Both the position numbers and the translations under genes were made by a program. A stretch of 64,000 nucleotides of DNA from Cellulomonas sp. ES6 (lineage in GTDB: Bacteria; Actinomycetota; Actinomycetes; Actinomycetales; Cellulomonadaceae): contig NZ_CP125655.1 of the NCBI RefSeq assembly GCF_030053835.1, positions 2,914,001 through 2,978,000 on the forward strand, in the 5' to 3' direction. Within the stretch, counting starts at the first letter, position 1. The number at the start of each line of letters is the position of its first letter. The notes below the pieces were generated by a model that saw only the letters and a list, made by a program, of their open reading frames with translations, made no database searches and was not told the DNA's origin. This document shows, one piece after another, positions 34,806 to 43,628 of this stretch.

Positions 34806-36143
34806 GTGACCTCCACCGCGCCCACGGCGAGCGGGACCTCCGGCACCGGCCTGCGCCGGGCCGTGACCGGGCCGCTGCTGTACCTGTTCATCCTCGGCGA
34901 CGTCCTCGGCGCCGGCATCTACGCCCTGATCGGGGAGATGGCCGGCCAGGCCGGCGGGCTGGTGTGGCTGTCCTTCGGGATCGCGCTCGCGATGGCGCTG
35001 CTCACGGCGTTCTCGTACGCCGAGCTCGTCACCAAGTACCCGCAGGCGGGCGGGTCGGCGGTGTTCGCCGAGCGGGCCTACCGCAGCCCGCTCGTCGCGT
35101 TCCTGGTCGGGTTCTGCATGCTCGCGGCCGGCATGGTCAGCGCCGCGGGCCTGGCGCTCGCGTTCACCGGCGAGTACCTCTCCGCGTTCCTCGACGTCCC
35201 GCAGGTGCCGGCGGCGATCGTGTTCCTCGTGGTCGTGGCCCTGGTCAACGCGTGGGGCATCAAGGAGTCCCTGTGGGCCAACGTCGGCATGACGGTCGTC
35301 GAGTCCGCCGGGCTGGTGCTCGTCGTGGTCCTCGGTGCGTGGGTCATCGGGCGCGGCGACGCGGACCTCGACGGGGCGGTGTCGGCGCCGGACGGCTCGT
35401 CGGTGTGGCTGGCGGTGCTCGGCAGCGCGCTGCTCGCGTTCTACTCGTTCGTCGGCTTCGAGACGTCGGCGAACCTCGCGGAGGAGGTCCGCGACGTGTC
35501 GCGCGTCTACCCGCGGGCCCTCTTCGGCGCCCTCGCCACCGCGGGCGGCATGTACCTGCTGCTGGGCTTCGTCGCTCCGGCGGTGGTGCCCCCGGCGGAG
35601 CTCGCGGAGTCCTCGGGCCCGCTGCTCGAGGTGGTGCGGGCCGCCGGCGCGGTGCCGCCCGGGCTGTTCGCGGTGGTCGCGCTGGTCGCCGTCGCGAACG
35701 GCGCGCTGCTCACGATGATCATGGCCAGCCGCCTGGCGTACGGGATGGCACGGCAGGGGCTGCTGCCCCCGGTGCTCGGCCGGGTGCTCCCCGGGCGCCG
35801 CACCCCGGGCGTGGCCATCGCGGTGACGACGGCCGTCGCCGTGGTGCTCGCGGCGACCGGCGAGCTGGTGGACCTCGCGTCGACCGTCGTGCTGCTCCTG
35901 CTGTTCGTGTTCCTGTCGACGAACGTCGCGGTGCTGGTGCTGCGGCGGGAGCGGGTGGAGCACGACCACTTCCGGTCGCCCACGGCCGTGCCCGTCCTGG
36001 CGGTCGTCTCGTGCCTGGTGCTGCTCACGCAGCAGGAGGCCCGGCACTGGGCGCTCGCGGGGGTGCTGCTCGCGGTCGGCGTGGTCGTCCACGCGGTCAC
36101 GCGCCGGCTGTCCCGGCCCGCCCCGCGGCCCGCGGGGCGCTGA
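34806..36143 (+). CDS. APC superfamily amino acid permease
   Basis: 445 residues, about 12 membrane helices. The APC signature in TM1 is LGDVLGAGIYALIGEMAG, with FSYAELVTKYPQAGGSAVFA in TM2-3 and FYSFVGFETSANLAEEVRD in TM6-7. It is a secondary transporter for an amino acid or polyamine. The GTG at 34806 is used because the upstream frame lies inside the flotillin gene in a different frame and carries no homology. It ends four bases from the convergent serine hydrolase gene. Confidence 0.9.
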   Translation: MTSTAPTASGTSGTGLRRAVTGPLLYLFILGDVLGAGIYALIGEMAGQAGGLVWLSFGIALAMALLTAFSYAELVTKYPQAGGSAVFAERAYRSPLVAFLVGFCMLAAGMVSAAGLALAFTGEYLSAFLDVPQVPAAIVFLVVVALVNAWGIKESLWANVGMTVVESAGLVLVVVLGAWVIGRGDADLDGAVSAPDGSSVWLAVLGSALLAFYSFVGFETSANLAEEVRDVSRVYPRALFGALATAGGMYLLLGFVAPAVVPPAELAESSGPLLEVVRAAGAVPPGLFAVVALVAVANGALLTMIMASRLAYGMARQGLLPPVLGRVLPGRRTPGVAIAVTTAVAVVLAATGELVDLASTVVLLLLFVFLSTNVAVLVLRRERVEHDHFRSPTAVPVLAVVSCLVLLTQQEARHWALAGVLLAVGVVVHAVTRRLSRPAPRPAGR

Positions 36144-36147
36144 GCGG

Positions 36148-37164
36148 TCAGGCGTCCCCGGCGTCGCGCAGCGCCCGCAGCACGGGCCACGCGCCGTCCG
36201 AGGTGTTCGCGACGACCGTGACGGTCACGCCGGTGCCCGGGCTGTGCCGGGTCAGCGCCGAGACGCCCGCGTCGTAGCCCTCGAGCTCGACGTCGTCCGA
36301 GTCCCCGCCGAGCCAGAAGCCCCGGCCGTACCGCCGGTCCTCCTCCGCCTCGTGCAGCGGCTCGACCAGCGTCGCGAGCGTCCCCGCGGAGACCACCCGG
36401 TGCGCGAACAGCGCCCGCCAGAACCGCGCGAGGTCGCCGGCCGTGGTGACCAGGCCGCCGTCGCCGCTGCCGCGCACCGGCAGGTGCAGCACGTTGGTGC
36501 GCAGGCCGGTCTCGTGCAGGTAGCCGCGGGCGACGTCGCCGGGCAGCTCGTCGCCGCGCGGGTAGCCGGTCGCCGTCATGCCGGCGGGCTCGAGCACCCG
36601 CTGCCGGACGAGCTCCGTGAACTCGGTGCCCGTGAGCCGCTGGAGCAGCAGCGCCAGCACCACGAACCCCGAGTTGTTGTACGCGAACTCGGCGCCGGGC
36701 TCCGACACCTGCTCGCGGCCGTCCAGCACCGGGAGGAACGCCTCGGCGTCGTCCAGCAGGTGCACCGGCACGGGCAGCACGTGGTCCGTGATGTCGCCGT
36801 CGTCCGACTCGTCGAGGTAGTCCCCGATGCCGGACGTGTGGCTGACCAGGTGGTCCCACGTCACGCGGTGGTCCACCAGCGGCAGGTCGTCGCCGAGCAG
36901 CGGCCGCACCGGGTCGTCGAGCCGCAGCCGGCCCTCGTCGAGCAGCGCCCCGACCGCCAGCGCCGTGAACCCCTTCGCGACGCTCGCGACGCCGAACCGG
37001 TGGTCCGTGGTGGCGGCGACGCCGTGGGCGCGGTCGGCCAGCCCGTACGCGTGGGAGAACAGGGTCTCGTCGCCGCGGTCCACCCGGACGACGCCGCTCA
37101 GGCCGGAGGCCAGGGCGCTCTCGTGCAGGACGGGACCGACGGCGGTGGGGTCGAGGGGAGGCAT
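36148..37164 (-). CDS. serine hydrolase, beta-lactamase/DD-peptidase family (class C-like)
   Basis: 338 residues. Active-site motifs are SVAK with Ser61 and Lys64, YNN with Tyr162, and a late GSGDGGLVTTAGDLARF in place of KTG. No signal peptide, so it probably acts in the cytoplasm as an esterase or peptidase rather than as a beta-lactamase. TAGGGT (37171-37176, minus strand) ends six bases before the ATG and no ribosome-binding site is seen, so the gene is probably leaderless. Confidence 0.88.
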   Translation of the reverse strand: MPPLDPTAVGPVLHESALASGLSGVVRVDRGDETLFSHAYGLADRAHGVAATTDHRFGVASVAKGFTALAVGALLDEGRLRLDDPVRPLLGDDLPLVDHRVTWDHLVSHTSGIGDYLDESDDGDITDHVLPVPVHLLDDAEAFLPVLDGREQVSEPGAEFAYNNSGFVVLALLLQRLTGTEFTELVRQRVLEPAGMTATGYPRGDELPGDVARGYLHETGLRTNVLHLPVRGSGDGGLVTTAGDLARFWRALFAHRVVSAGTLATLVEPLHEAEEDRRYGRGFWLGGDSDDVELEGYDAGVSALTRHSPGTGVTVTVVANTSDGAWPVLRALRDAGDA

Positions 37165-37629
37165 CCACCGACCCTACGGAGCCGCCGCGCGCCCTCGCGA
37201 GCGGATTACCCGCCGCGTGCGGGTCCCGTCCCCACCCCCAGCCGCCACCACTCACGTGCGGGGCCGGATCCACCCAACGGTGGCGGCGCGGACGTCGACA
37301 GGCTGCCGTGACATCCGCGGAATGACGCCGTGCGAGCGGGCACGTGGCGTTGCGTAGGTATTTCTCTGACAGGTCACGTACCGCGGTGCGCTGCGATTTC
37401 CGGTGCCTTCGGCAACCACGCGGACCGTCACCGCGGCGCACCCCTCGCGACGGGCCAGCGGCGAGGGGTGACCGGAGCGGTGGCAGATGCCTCTAGGCGC
37501 CCGACCTCGGCGGATGTACTGTCGGCCTCACCTCCACCGGAGGCGCGGGACCGAGAAATGCGGCAATGGTGCCGCGGCATGACAACTGCGTGTTGATCCG
37601 GCAGGAAGCGTCGGAGATCGGAGCACCTC
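37165..37629. other. 465-base gene-free region
   Basis: No convincing reading frame on either strand. It holds the leaderless promoter of the serine hydrolase at the left, a less GC-rich patch around 37340-37380, a ten-base-pair hairpin at 37439-37470, a candidate -10 TACTGT near 37517-37522, and a short dyad CGGCA-atgg-TGCCG near 37561-37574 just upstream of the PLDc_N gene. The right half is therefore a long structured leader or control region. No known riboswitch is recognised. Confidence 0.6.
37439..37470 (+). promoter_or_regulatory. hairpin upstream of the PLDc_N gene
   Basis: CACCCCTCGC and GCGAGGGGTG pair perfectly over ten bases with a 12-base loop. It is upstream of the candidate -10, so it may be a terminator for upstream transcription or a protein site. 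Confidence 0.45.
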
Positions 37630-38010
37630 ATGTCCCTCTGGGAGTCGTTCGTCCTCGTCCTCGAGATCTTCTTCTTCGTCGCCTACCTGCTGGTGATGTT
37701 CCAGATCATCGGCGACCTGTTCCGCGACCACAGCCTGTCCGGCGTGGCCAAGGCGGTCTGGGTGCTGTTCCTCGTCTTCTTCCCGCTGATCGCCGCGCTG
37801 GTGTACCTGATCGCGCGGGGCAAGGGGATGGCCGAGCGCAGCGTCGCCGGCATCCGTGAGCAGCGCGAGCGCACCGACACCTACATCCGCGAGGTCGCCG
37901 GGACGGCACCCGCCCAGGAGATCGCCACGGCCCAGGGGCTGCTGCGCGACGGGGTGATCACCGCCGAGCAGTTCGAGCAGCTCAAGGCCCGCGCGCTGGG
38001 GACGGCGTGA
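37630..38010 (+). CDS. PLDc_N / SHOCT domain membrane protein
   Basis: 126 residues. Two membrane helices (LVLEIFFFVAYLLVMFQIIG, about 8-27, and AVWVLFLVFFPLIAALVYLI, about 42-61) form a phospholipase-D-nuclease N-terminal type domain, then a charged linker and a C-terminal SHOCT helix pair (LLRDGVITAEQFEQLKARAL). Such proteins are common in actinobacteria and usually unassigned. SHOCT modules serve as oligomerisation or tethering elements. GGAG precedes the ATG. The stop overlaps the start of the lipoprotein gene (GTGA). Confidence 0.88.
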   Translation: MSLWESFVLVLEIFFFVAYLLVMFQIIGDLFRDHSLSGVAKAVWVLFLVFFPLIAALVYLIARGKGMAERSVAGIREQRERTDTYIREVAGTAPAQEIATAQGLLRDGVITAEQFEQLKARALGTA

Positions 38011-38537
38011 CCGTCGTGACCCGGACGGACCGGCGGCGGCGGGCGGCGCTCGCGCTCGCCGCGCCGGCCACCGCGGCGGTGCTCCTGCTCGCGGGGTGCG
38101 CCTCCGGGGACGCGGGCTCGGGCTCGGGCACGAGCGAGCCGCCGGCGGACGACGGCACCGCGGACGTCGACCTGGTCGCGGGGTCCTCCGCCCTCGGGGT
38201 CCCCGCCGGGCTGGGCAGCCCGCCGGCGGACGCCGCGGCCGGGGCGGCCCGGACCGCGGACGCCGGCCTGCTGTACGTCGTGACCTTCGGGTCCAGCACG
38301 TGCCCCGTGGTGGCGGACCCCGAGGCGACGGCGGCCGGTGACGCCGCGGTCGAGGTGACGTTCCCGGAGCCGACCGACGACCCGTGCACCGCCGACTACG
38401 TCCCGGCGACCTCCGTCGTCGCGCTGCCGGACGGCGTCGACCCGGACGCCGACCTCACGGTCACGGTCGGCACCTGGGGCGACGTGACGCTGCCCGCCGG
38501 GTCGCAGGACCCGGCCTGGGCCACCGCGGAGGGCTGA
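38007..38537 (+). CDS. small lipoprotein of unknown function
   Basis: 176 residues. Basic N-terminus, hydrophobic stretch and lipobox LLLAGC with Cys31, then a Ser/Gly/Thr linker. The mature domain has two more cysteines (SSTCPVV and DDPCTAD) likely to pair, and ends in a short beta-rich segment. It is translationally coupled to the PLDc_N/SHOCT gene by a GTGA overlap, so the two may work together at the membrane. No family recognised. Confidence 0.8.
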   Translation: MTVVTRTDRRRRAALALAAPATAAVLLLAGCASGDAGSGSGTSEPPADDGTADVDLVAGSSALGVPAGLGSPPADAAAGAARTADAGLLYVVTFGSSTCPVVADPEATAAGDAAVEVTFPEPTDDPCTADYVPATSVVALPDGVDPDADLTVTVGTWGDVTLPAGSQDPAWATAEG

Positions 38538-38625
38538 CCGGCCCACCCGTCCACGACGCCGCAGCCCCGTCGGGCGCCGGCGTCGGCCACCCACCCCAGC
38601 CGCTGGTTCCAGAGAGGGGATCGCC

Positions 38626-40260
38626 ATGTCCGAGGTGGTGCAGGAGGGCCGGCCGTCCGGTCTGCAGCGCGTGCTGGACGCCGTCGAGCGGGCCGGCAAC
38701 CGGGTCCCGCACCCGGTGATCATCTTCCTGGTGCTCATCGGGCTGCTGATCGTCGCGTCGCACGCGTTCGCCCTGGCGGGGACGTCCGTGACGTTCGAGC
38801 AGGCCGCCGTCTCCGAGCAGGTCGAGCCGAGCGGCGAGGCGCTGGTCGGCGACGAGCCGTACCAGTCGGCCGAGCCGGAGGTCGAGGAGGTCACGGTCGA
38901 GGCGCAGAGCCTGCTGTCGGCCGACGGGATCCGGTTCATCTTCACGTCGCCGGTCGCCAACTTCAACGGGTTCGGCGTGGTCGGCGTCATCATGGTCGCG
39001 ATGCTCGGCGTCGGGCTGGCCGAGGAGGTCGGGCTGATCGGGGCGTTCATCACGCGCCTGGTCAGGGTGACGCCGCGGCGCCTCGTGACCGCCAGCATCG
39101 TGCTGCTCGGCGTGCTGTCGTCGATCGCCACCGACGCCGGGTACCTGGTGCTGATCCCGCTCGCGGCGGCGGTGTTCCACTCGCTCGGACGGCACCCGCT
39201 GGCAGGCCTGGCGGCGGCGTTCGCGGGCGTCGGCGGCGGGTTCGGCGTCAACATGCTCGTCACGCCGGTCGACGGGATGCTCGCGGAGATCACCAACGAG
39301 TCGATCGCGGACCCCGCGCGGCACGTCTCCATCACCGGGAACCTGTACTTCGGGATCGTCTCGACGCTCGTCATCACGCTGGTGGCGACGCTGCTGACGG
39401 AGAAGGTCGTCGAGCCGCGGCTCGGCACCTACCGGGAGGACGAGGCGCCGGAGCCGGCCGACGGCGACGCCGCGGCCCCGCCGTCGCACGAGCTCGGGCC
39501 GGAGCAGCTGCGCGGGCTGCGCTTCGCGTTCTGGGGGTTCGTCGGCGTCACCGCGCTGGTGCTGCTGCTCACCGTGCCGTCCTGGGGGCCGCTGCGGAAC
39601 CCCGAGACGGGCAGCCTGATCGAGGACTCCCCGCTGATGGGGTCGATCATCTTCCTGATCCTGCTGTACTTCTTCGTGATGGGGTACTGCTACGGCAGGG
39701 GCGCCGGGACCATCCGCACCAGCATGGACGTCATCAACCCGATGACGAAGACGATCTCGGGCCTCGCGGGGCTGTTCTTCCTGCTGCTCGTCATCAGCCA
39801 GTTCATCGCGTACTTCACGTACTCCCAGCTGGGGACCATCGCCGCGGTGCAGATGGCGGACGTGCTGGAGCGCGCGGGGCTGCCGACGGTCTGGCTCATC
39901 GTCGGCCTGATCGTCATGACGGCGATCGTCGACATCTTCATCGGCGGCGTCGTGCCGAAGTGGGCGATTTTCGCGCCGATCTTCGTGCCGCTGTTCATCC
40001 AGCTCGGCATCTCCCCGGACGTCGCCCTGGCCGCCTACCGGGTCGGCGACTCCCCGGTGAACGTCGTCACGCCGCTCATGCCGTACTTCGCGCTCATCGT
40101 CATCTTCGCGGAGCGGTACCGGCGCAAGGTCGGCGTGGGGTCGGTGATCTCGCTGATGCTGCCGTACACCGTGGCGCTGCTGCTGGTGTGGACCGTGCTG
40201 CTGGTGGTCTGGTACCTGCTCGGGATCCCGCTCGGGCCCGGCGGCACCATCTACCTCTGA
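38626..40260 (+). CDS. AbgT family transporter
   Basis: 544 residues, about 11-12 membrane segments. AbgT signatures are the N-terminal NRVPHPVIIFLVLIG, the long first extracytoplasmic loop, FTSPVANFNGFGVVGVIMVA and ATDAGYLVLIPLAAAVF, and the C-terminal VGDSPVNVVTPLMPYFALI. Members import p-aminobenzoyl-glutamate or export sulfonamides, driven by ions. GAGAGGGGAT precedes the ATG. It leads a unit with an SLC13 transporter and an M17 aminopeptidase, which fits uptake and hydrolysis of aminoacyl conjugates or small peptides. Confidence 0.93.
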   Translation: MSEVVQEGRPSGLQRVLDAVERAGNRVPHPVIIFLVLIGLLIVASHAFALAGTSVTFEQAAVSEQVEPSGEALVGDEPYQSAEPEVEEVTVEAQSLLSADGIRFIFTSPVANFNGFGVVGVIMVAMLGVGLAEEVGLIGAFITRLVRVTPRRLVTASIVLLGVLSSIATDAGYLVLIPLAAAVFHSLGRHPLAGLAAAFAGVGGGFGVNMLVTPVDGMLAEITNESIADPARHVSITGNLYFGIVSTLVITLVATLLTEKVVEPRLGTYREDEAPEPADGDAAAPPSHELGPEQLRGLRFAFWGFVGVTALVLLLTVPSWGPLRNPETGSLIEDSPLMGSIIFLILLYFFVMGYCYGRGAGTIRTSMDVINPMTKTISGLAGLFFLLLVISQFIAYFTYSQLGTIAAVQMADVLERAGLPTVWLIVGLIVMTAIVDIFIGGVVPKWAIFAPIFVPLFIQLGISPDVALAAYRVGDSPVNVVTPLMPYFALIVIFAERYRRKVGVGSVISLMLPYTVALLLVWTVLLVVWYLLGIPLGPGGTIYL

Positions 40261-40297
40261 GCCCGCGCACCGGAACCCGCACCCGAGGCCCGCGACC

Positions 40298-42106
40298 ATG
40301 TCCGACGCCACCCTGAGCCTGCTGGTCCTGGCGGCCGCCGTCGTGCTGTTCGTGTGGAACCGGCTGCCCGTCGGGGTGGTGGCGGTGCTGACCGCCCTGG
40401 CGCTCGCGGCCACCGGCGTCCTCACCTCGGAGCAGGCGCTGGCCGGCTTCGGCGACCCGGTGGTGGTCTTCATCGCGGCGCTGTTCGTGCTGAGCGAGGG
40501 GCTGGAGTCCTCCGGGGTGACGGCCTGGGCGGGGCAGCAGCTCCTCGCCCGCACGGGGCAGGGGCGCACGCGGGTGGTCGTCGCGCTCATGCTGCTGTCG
40601 GCGGTGCTCGCGGCGGTGGTCACCCCCAACGGGGCCACGGCGGCGCTGATCCCGGTGATGGTGCTCGCCGCGCGCCGGTCCGGCATGGCGACGTCCCGGG
40701 CGGCGCTGCCGCTCGCGTACGCCGCCAGCGCGGGCGCGCTGCTGACCCTCAGCGGCAGCACGGTCAACGTCATCGCCTCGGACGCGCTGGCCGGGGCGAC
40801 GGGCGAGCGGTTCGGGTACCTCGAGTTCGCGGTGGTCGGTGCCCCGCTGGTGCTCGTGACGATCGCCGTCACGGTGCTGCTGGGCGACCGGCTGCTCCCG
40901 GAGCGCACGCCCGCGACGCTGCCCCGCGACTTCTCGGCCCACGTGGACACCCTGGTCGAGCACTACCGGCTGGACCACGGGTTCTTCCGGCTGGCGGTGC
41001 CGGCGGCCTCGCCCCTGGCCGGCACGGCGCTGCGGGACGTGGCGGTGCCGCCCGAGGTCGTGCTCGTCGGTGCGCAGGACGCGGCGGGCGGGCCGTGCCC
41101 CGACGGGCGCCCGGTGACGCCGGGCGACGTGCTGGTGGTCAGCGGGCCCGCGGAGGGCGTCACCGCGTTCGCGGCCGACCAGGCCCTCACGGTGGCCCGG
41201 ACGCCGCTCACGCGCCGCACCCGCGAGGCGCTGCTCGACGCGCAGCGCGGCCTGGCCGAGGTCCTCGTCGCCCCCCGCTCGGAGCTCGTCGGCACGGCCG
41301 TGTTCCCGGGCATGGTGCGGGCGGGCACGACGGTGCTGGCCGTGAGCCGCCGCGGCCGCGACGTCGGCCCGCGACCCGTGGCGCTCGCGGAGGGCGACGC
41401 GCTGCTGGTGCACGGGAGCTGGGACCGCATCGAGGCGCTCGCCGCCTCGGAGCAGGTGCTCGTGGTCGACAGCCCGGACTCGGTGCGCCGGCAGACGGTC
41501 GCGCTGGGACCGAGGGCGGGCGCGGCGCTGGCGGTGCTCGCGGTCACGGTCGTGCTGCTGGCCACGGGCGTCGTGGCGCCGGCGGTCGCGGGCCTGCTCG
41601 GCGCGGTCGCCATGGTCGTCACCGGCGTGGTCACCCCGCAGCAGGCGTACCGGGCGATCTCCTGGCAGACCGTCGTGCTGGTGGGCGGCCTCATCCCGCT
41701 GTCCGTCGCCATCCGCACGTCCGGTGCGGCCGACCTGCTCGCGGGCGGGATCGTCGGGCTGGTGCCGGACGGCGACGACGGCCGGCTGCTGCTGGTCGCG
41801 CTCTTCGTGCTGACCGCGGTGCTCGGGCAGATCGTGTCGAACACGGCGACCGTGCTCATCGTCGTGCCGGTCGCGCTCGCCGCCGCCGAGGCGTCCGGCG
41901 TCCACCCCGCGCCGGTGCTCATGCTCGTCGCCGTCGCCGGTGCGGCGTCCTTCCTCACCCCCATCGCCACCCCCGCCAACATGATGGTGATGGCGCCGGG
42001 CGGCTACCGGTTCGGCGACTACTGGCGGCTCGGGCTGGTCACGATGCTCGCCTGGCTGGCCGTCGCCGTCCTCCTGGTGCCGCTGGTGTGGCCCTTCAGC
42101 CCCTGA
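40298..42106 (+). CDS. SLC13/CitT-type transporter with RCK_C domains
   Basis: 602 residues. Two membrane halves: one starting LSLLVLAAAVVLFVWNRLPV and containing TPNGATAALIPVM, the other containing SNTATVLIVVPVALAAAE. These flank two cytoplasmic TrkA-C (RCK_C) domains at roughly 225-390 (PAASPLAGTALRDV; PRSELVGTAVFPGMV). This is the bacterial DASS arrangement for carboxylate, sulfate or similar anions. It lies 37 bases after abgT and 28 bases before the aminopeptidase gene. It may move the acidic product released by the peptidase, which is inference. Confidence 0.9.
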   Translation: MSDATLSLLVLAAAVVLFVWNRLPVGVVAVLTALALAATGVLTSEQALAGFGDPVVVFIAALFVLSEGLESSGVTAWAGQQLLARTGQGRTRVVVALMLLSAVLAAVVTPNGATAALIPVMVLAARRSGMATSRAALPLAYAASAGALLTLSGSTVNVIASDALAGATGERFGYLEFAVVGAPLVLVTIAVTVLLGDRLLPERTPATLPRDFSAHVDTLVEHYRLDHGFFRLAVPAASPLAGTALRDVAVPPEVVLVGAQDAAGGPCPDGRPVTPGDVLVVSGPAEGVTAFAADQALTVARTPLTRRTREALLDAQRGLAEVLVAPRSELVGTAVFPGMVRAGTTVLAVSRRGRDVGPRPVALAEGDALLVHGSWDRIEALAASEQVLVVDSPDSVRRQTVALGPRAGAALAVLAVTVVLLATGVVAPAVAGLLGAVAMVVTGVVTPQQAYRAISWQTVVLVGGLIPLSVAIRTSGAADLLAGGIVGLVPDGDDGRLLLVALFVLTAVLGQIVSNTATVLIVVPVALAAAEASGVHPAPVLMLVAVAGAASFLTPIATPANMMVMAPGGYRFGDYWRLGLVTMLAWLAVAVLLVPLVWPFSP

Positions 42107-42134
42107 CACCCACCACGAGAGAAGAGGACCCGCC

Positions 42135-43628
42135 ATGCGCGACGTCGACCCCGTCCCCTCCGCCACGTCCGTCCCGGCGACCCGGCTGCGGGTGGTCGCG
42201 CCGGACGACCCCGCGCTGCCCGCCGGCCCGCACGGCCTCGGCGTCGGCGTCGGCGGCCCGCTGCCCGACGGCGTGCCCGACCGGGAGGCGCTCGGGGACT
42301 GGGGGTTCGCCGGCCGGCCGGGGCAGACCCTGGTGCTCGACGTGGCCGCCGCGTCGCCCCGCGTGCTCGTCGGCTACGGCGCCGAGGCCACGCCGGCCGC
42401 GCTCCGGGACGCCGCGGCGGTGCTGGCGCGCGCGCTCGGGCACCGCGCGACGCTCGTGACGTCGCTGGCGGGGGCGGCGCCGGCCGGGGACGCGGCGCTC
42501 GCGGCGCAGGCCGTCGTCGAGGGCGCTGTCCTCGGCCGCTACCGCTACGACCCGCTGCGCACCGAGCCCGCCGGCGTGCCGCTCACGGAGATCGTGCTGG
42601 TGGTGCCCGCCGACCGCGTCGACGCGGCGCGCGCCGGGGCCGAGCGCGGCCTGGTGCTCGCCCGCGCGGCGGCGCTGTCCCGGGACCTCGCCAGCGCGCC
42701 GGCGGGGCACCTCACCGCCCCCGGCCTGGCGGACGTCGCGGTGCGGCTCGGCGGGGCCGCCGGGCTGCGCGTCGAGGTGCTCGACCGGGCGGCGCTGGTC
42801 GACCTGGGGTGCGGCGGCCTGCTCGGCGTCAACGCGGGGTCGGCGGTGGAGCCGCGGATGATCCGGCTGGAGCACGTGCCCGCCGGCCCGGCCCGGGGCG
42901 GCCACCTCGGGCTCGTCGGCAAGGGCATCACGTACGACTCCGGAGGCATCAGCCTCAAGCCGTCCAACGCCATGCACGCGGCGATGAAGATGGACATGAC
43001 CGGGGCCGGGTCGATCCTCGCGGCCATGACCGTGCTCGCCGAGCTCGACGTCCCCGTGCACGTCACCGCCTACCTGGCCTGCACGGACAACATGCCGTCC
43101 GGGTCGGCGACCAAGCTGGGGGACGTGCTGACGACCCGGTCGGGACGGACCATCGAGGTGGTCAACACGGACGCCGAGGGCCGGCTGGTGATGGCGGACG
43201 CGGTCGACCTGGTCCGGGAGGCCGGCGTGGACGCGATCCTCGACGTCGCGACGCTCACCGGCGCCGCGCTCATGGCTCTCGGGCCGCTCACGGCGGCGGT
43301 GATCGGCAACGACGACGCGATGGTGCACCTGGTCGAGCACGCCGCGGAGCTGACCGACGAGCGGGTGTGGCGGCTGCCGCTCGACGCGCGCTACCGGCCG
43401 TGGCTCGACTCGGAGGTCGCGGACCTCAAGAACCTGGGCGGGGAGTCCGCGGGCGCGACGGTCGCCGCGCTGTTCCTCGCCGAGTGGGTCGGGACGACGC
43501 CCTGGGCGCACGTCGACATCGCCGGCCCGATGCGCTCCGAGACCGACGACGCGTGGCGCACCAAGGGCGCGACCGGGTTCGGGGCGCGGCTGCTGGTGGA
43601 GGCGATCTCCGCGTACGGCGAGCGGTGA
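42135..43628 (+). CDS. leucyl aminopeptidase, M17 family
   Basis: 497 residues. The C-terminal catalytic domain carries the two-metal site: GKGITYDSGGISLKPS with the catalytic Lys and first Asp (about residue 260), KMDMTGAGSI, and NTDAEGRLVMADAV (about 343). It removes N-terminal amino acids from peptides in the cytoplasm. The N-terminal domain is divergent, as usual for M17. A strong site GAGAAGAGGA precedes the ATG. Most genomes keep the housekeeping pepA alone. Here it is tied to two transporters, so it may be a second, catabolic copy. Confidence 0.93.
   Translation: MRDVDPVPSATSVPATRLRVVAPDDPALPAGPHGLGVGVGGPLPDGVPDREALGDWGFAGRPGQTLVLDVAAASPRVLVGYGAEATPAALRDAAAVLARALGHRATLVTSLAGAAPAGDAALAAQAVVEGAVLGRYRYDPLRTEPAGVPLTEIVLVVPADRVDAARAGAERGLVLARAAALSRDLASAPAGHLTAPGLADVAVRLGGAAGLRVEVLDRAALVDLGCGGLLGVNAGSAVEPRMIRLEHVPAGPARGGHLGLVGKGITYDSGGISLKPSNAMHAAMKMDMTGAGSILAAMTVLAELDVPVHVTAYLACTDNMPSGSATKLGDVLTTRSGRTIEVVNTDAEGRLVMADAVDLVREAGVDAILDVATLTGAALMALGPLTAAVIGNDDAMVHLVEHAAELTDERVWRLPLDARYRPWLDSEVADLKNLGGESAGATVAALFLAEWVGTTPWAHVDIAGPMRSETDDAWRTKGATGFGARLLVEAISAYGER

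Noticed and set aside
36148..37164. Secreted beta-lactamase or penicillin-binding protein
   Set aside because: No signal peptide or membrane anchor, and no KTG box. It is better called a serine hydrolase.
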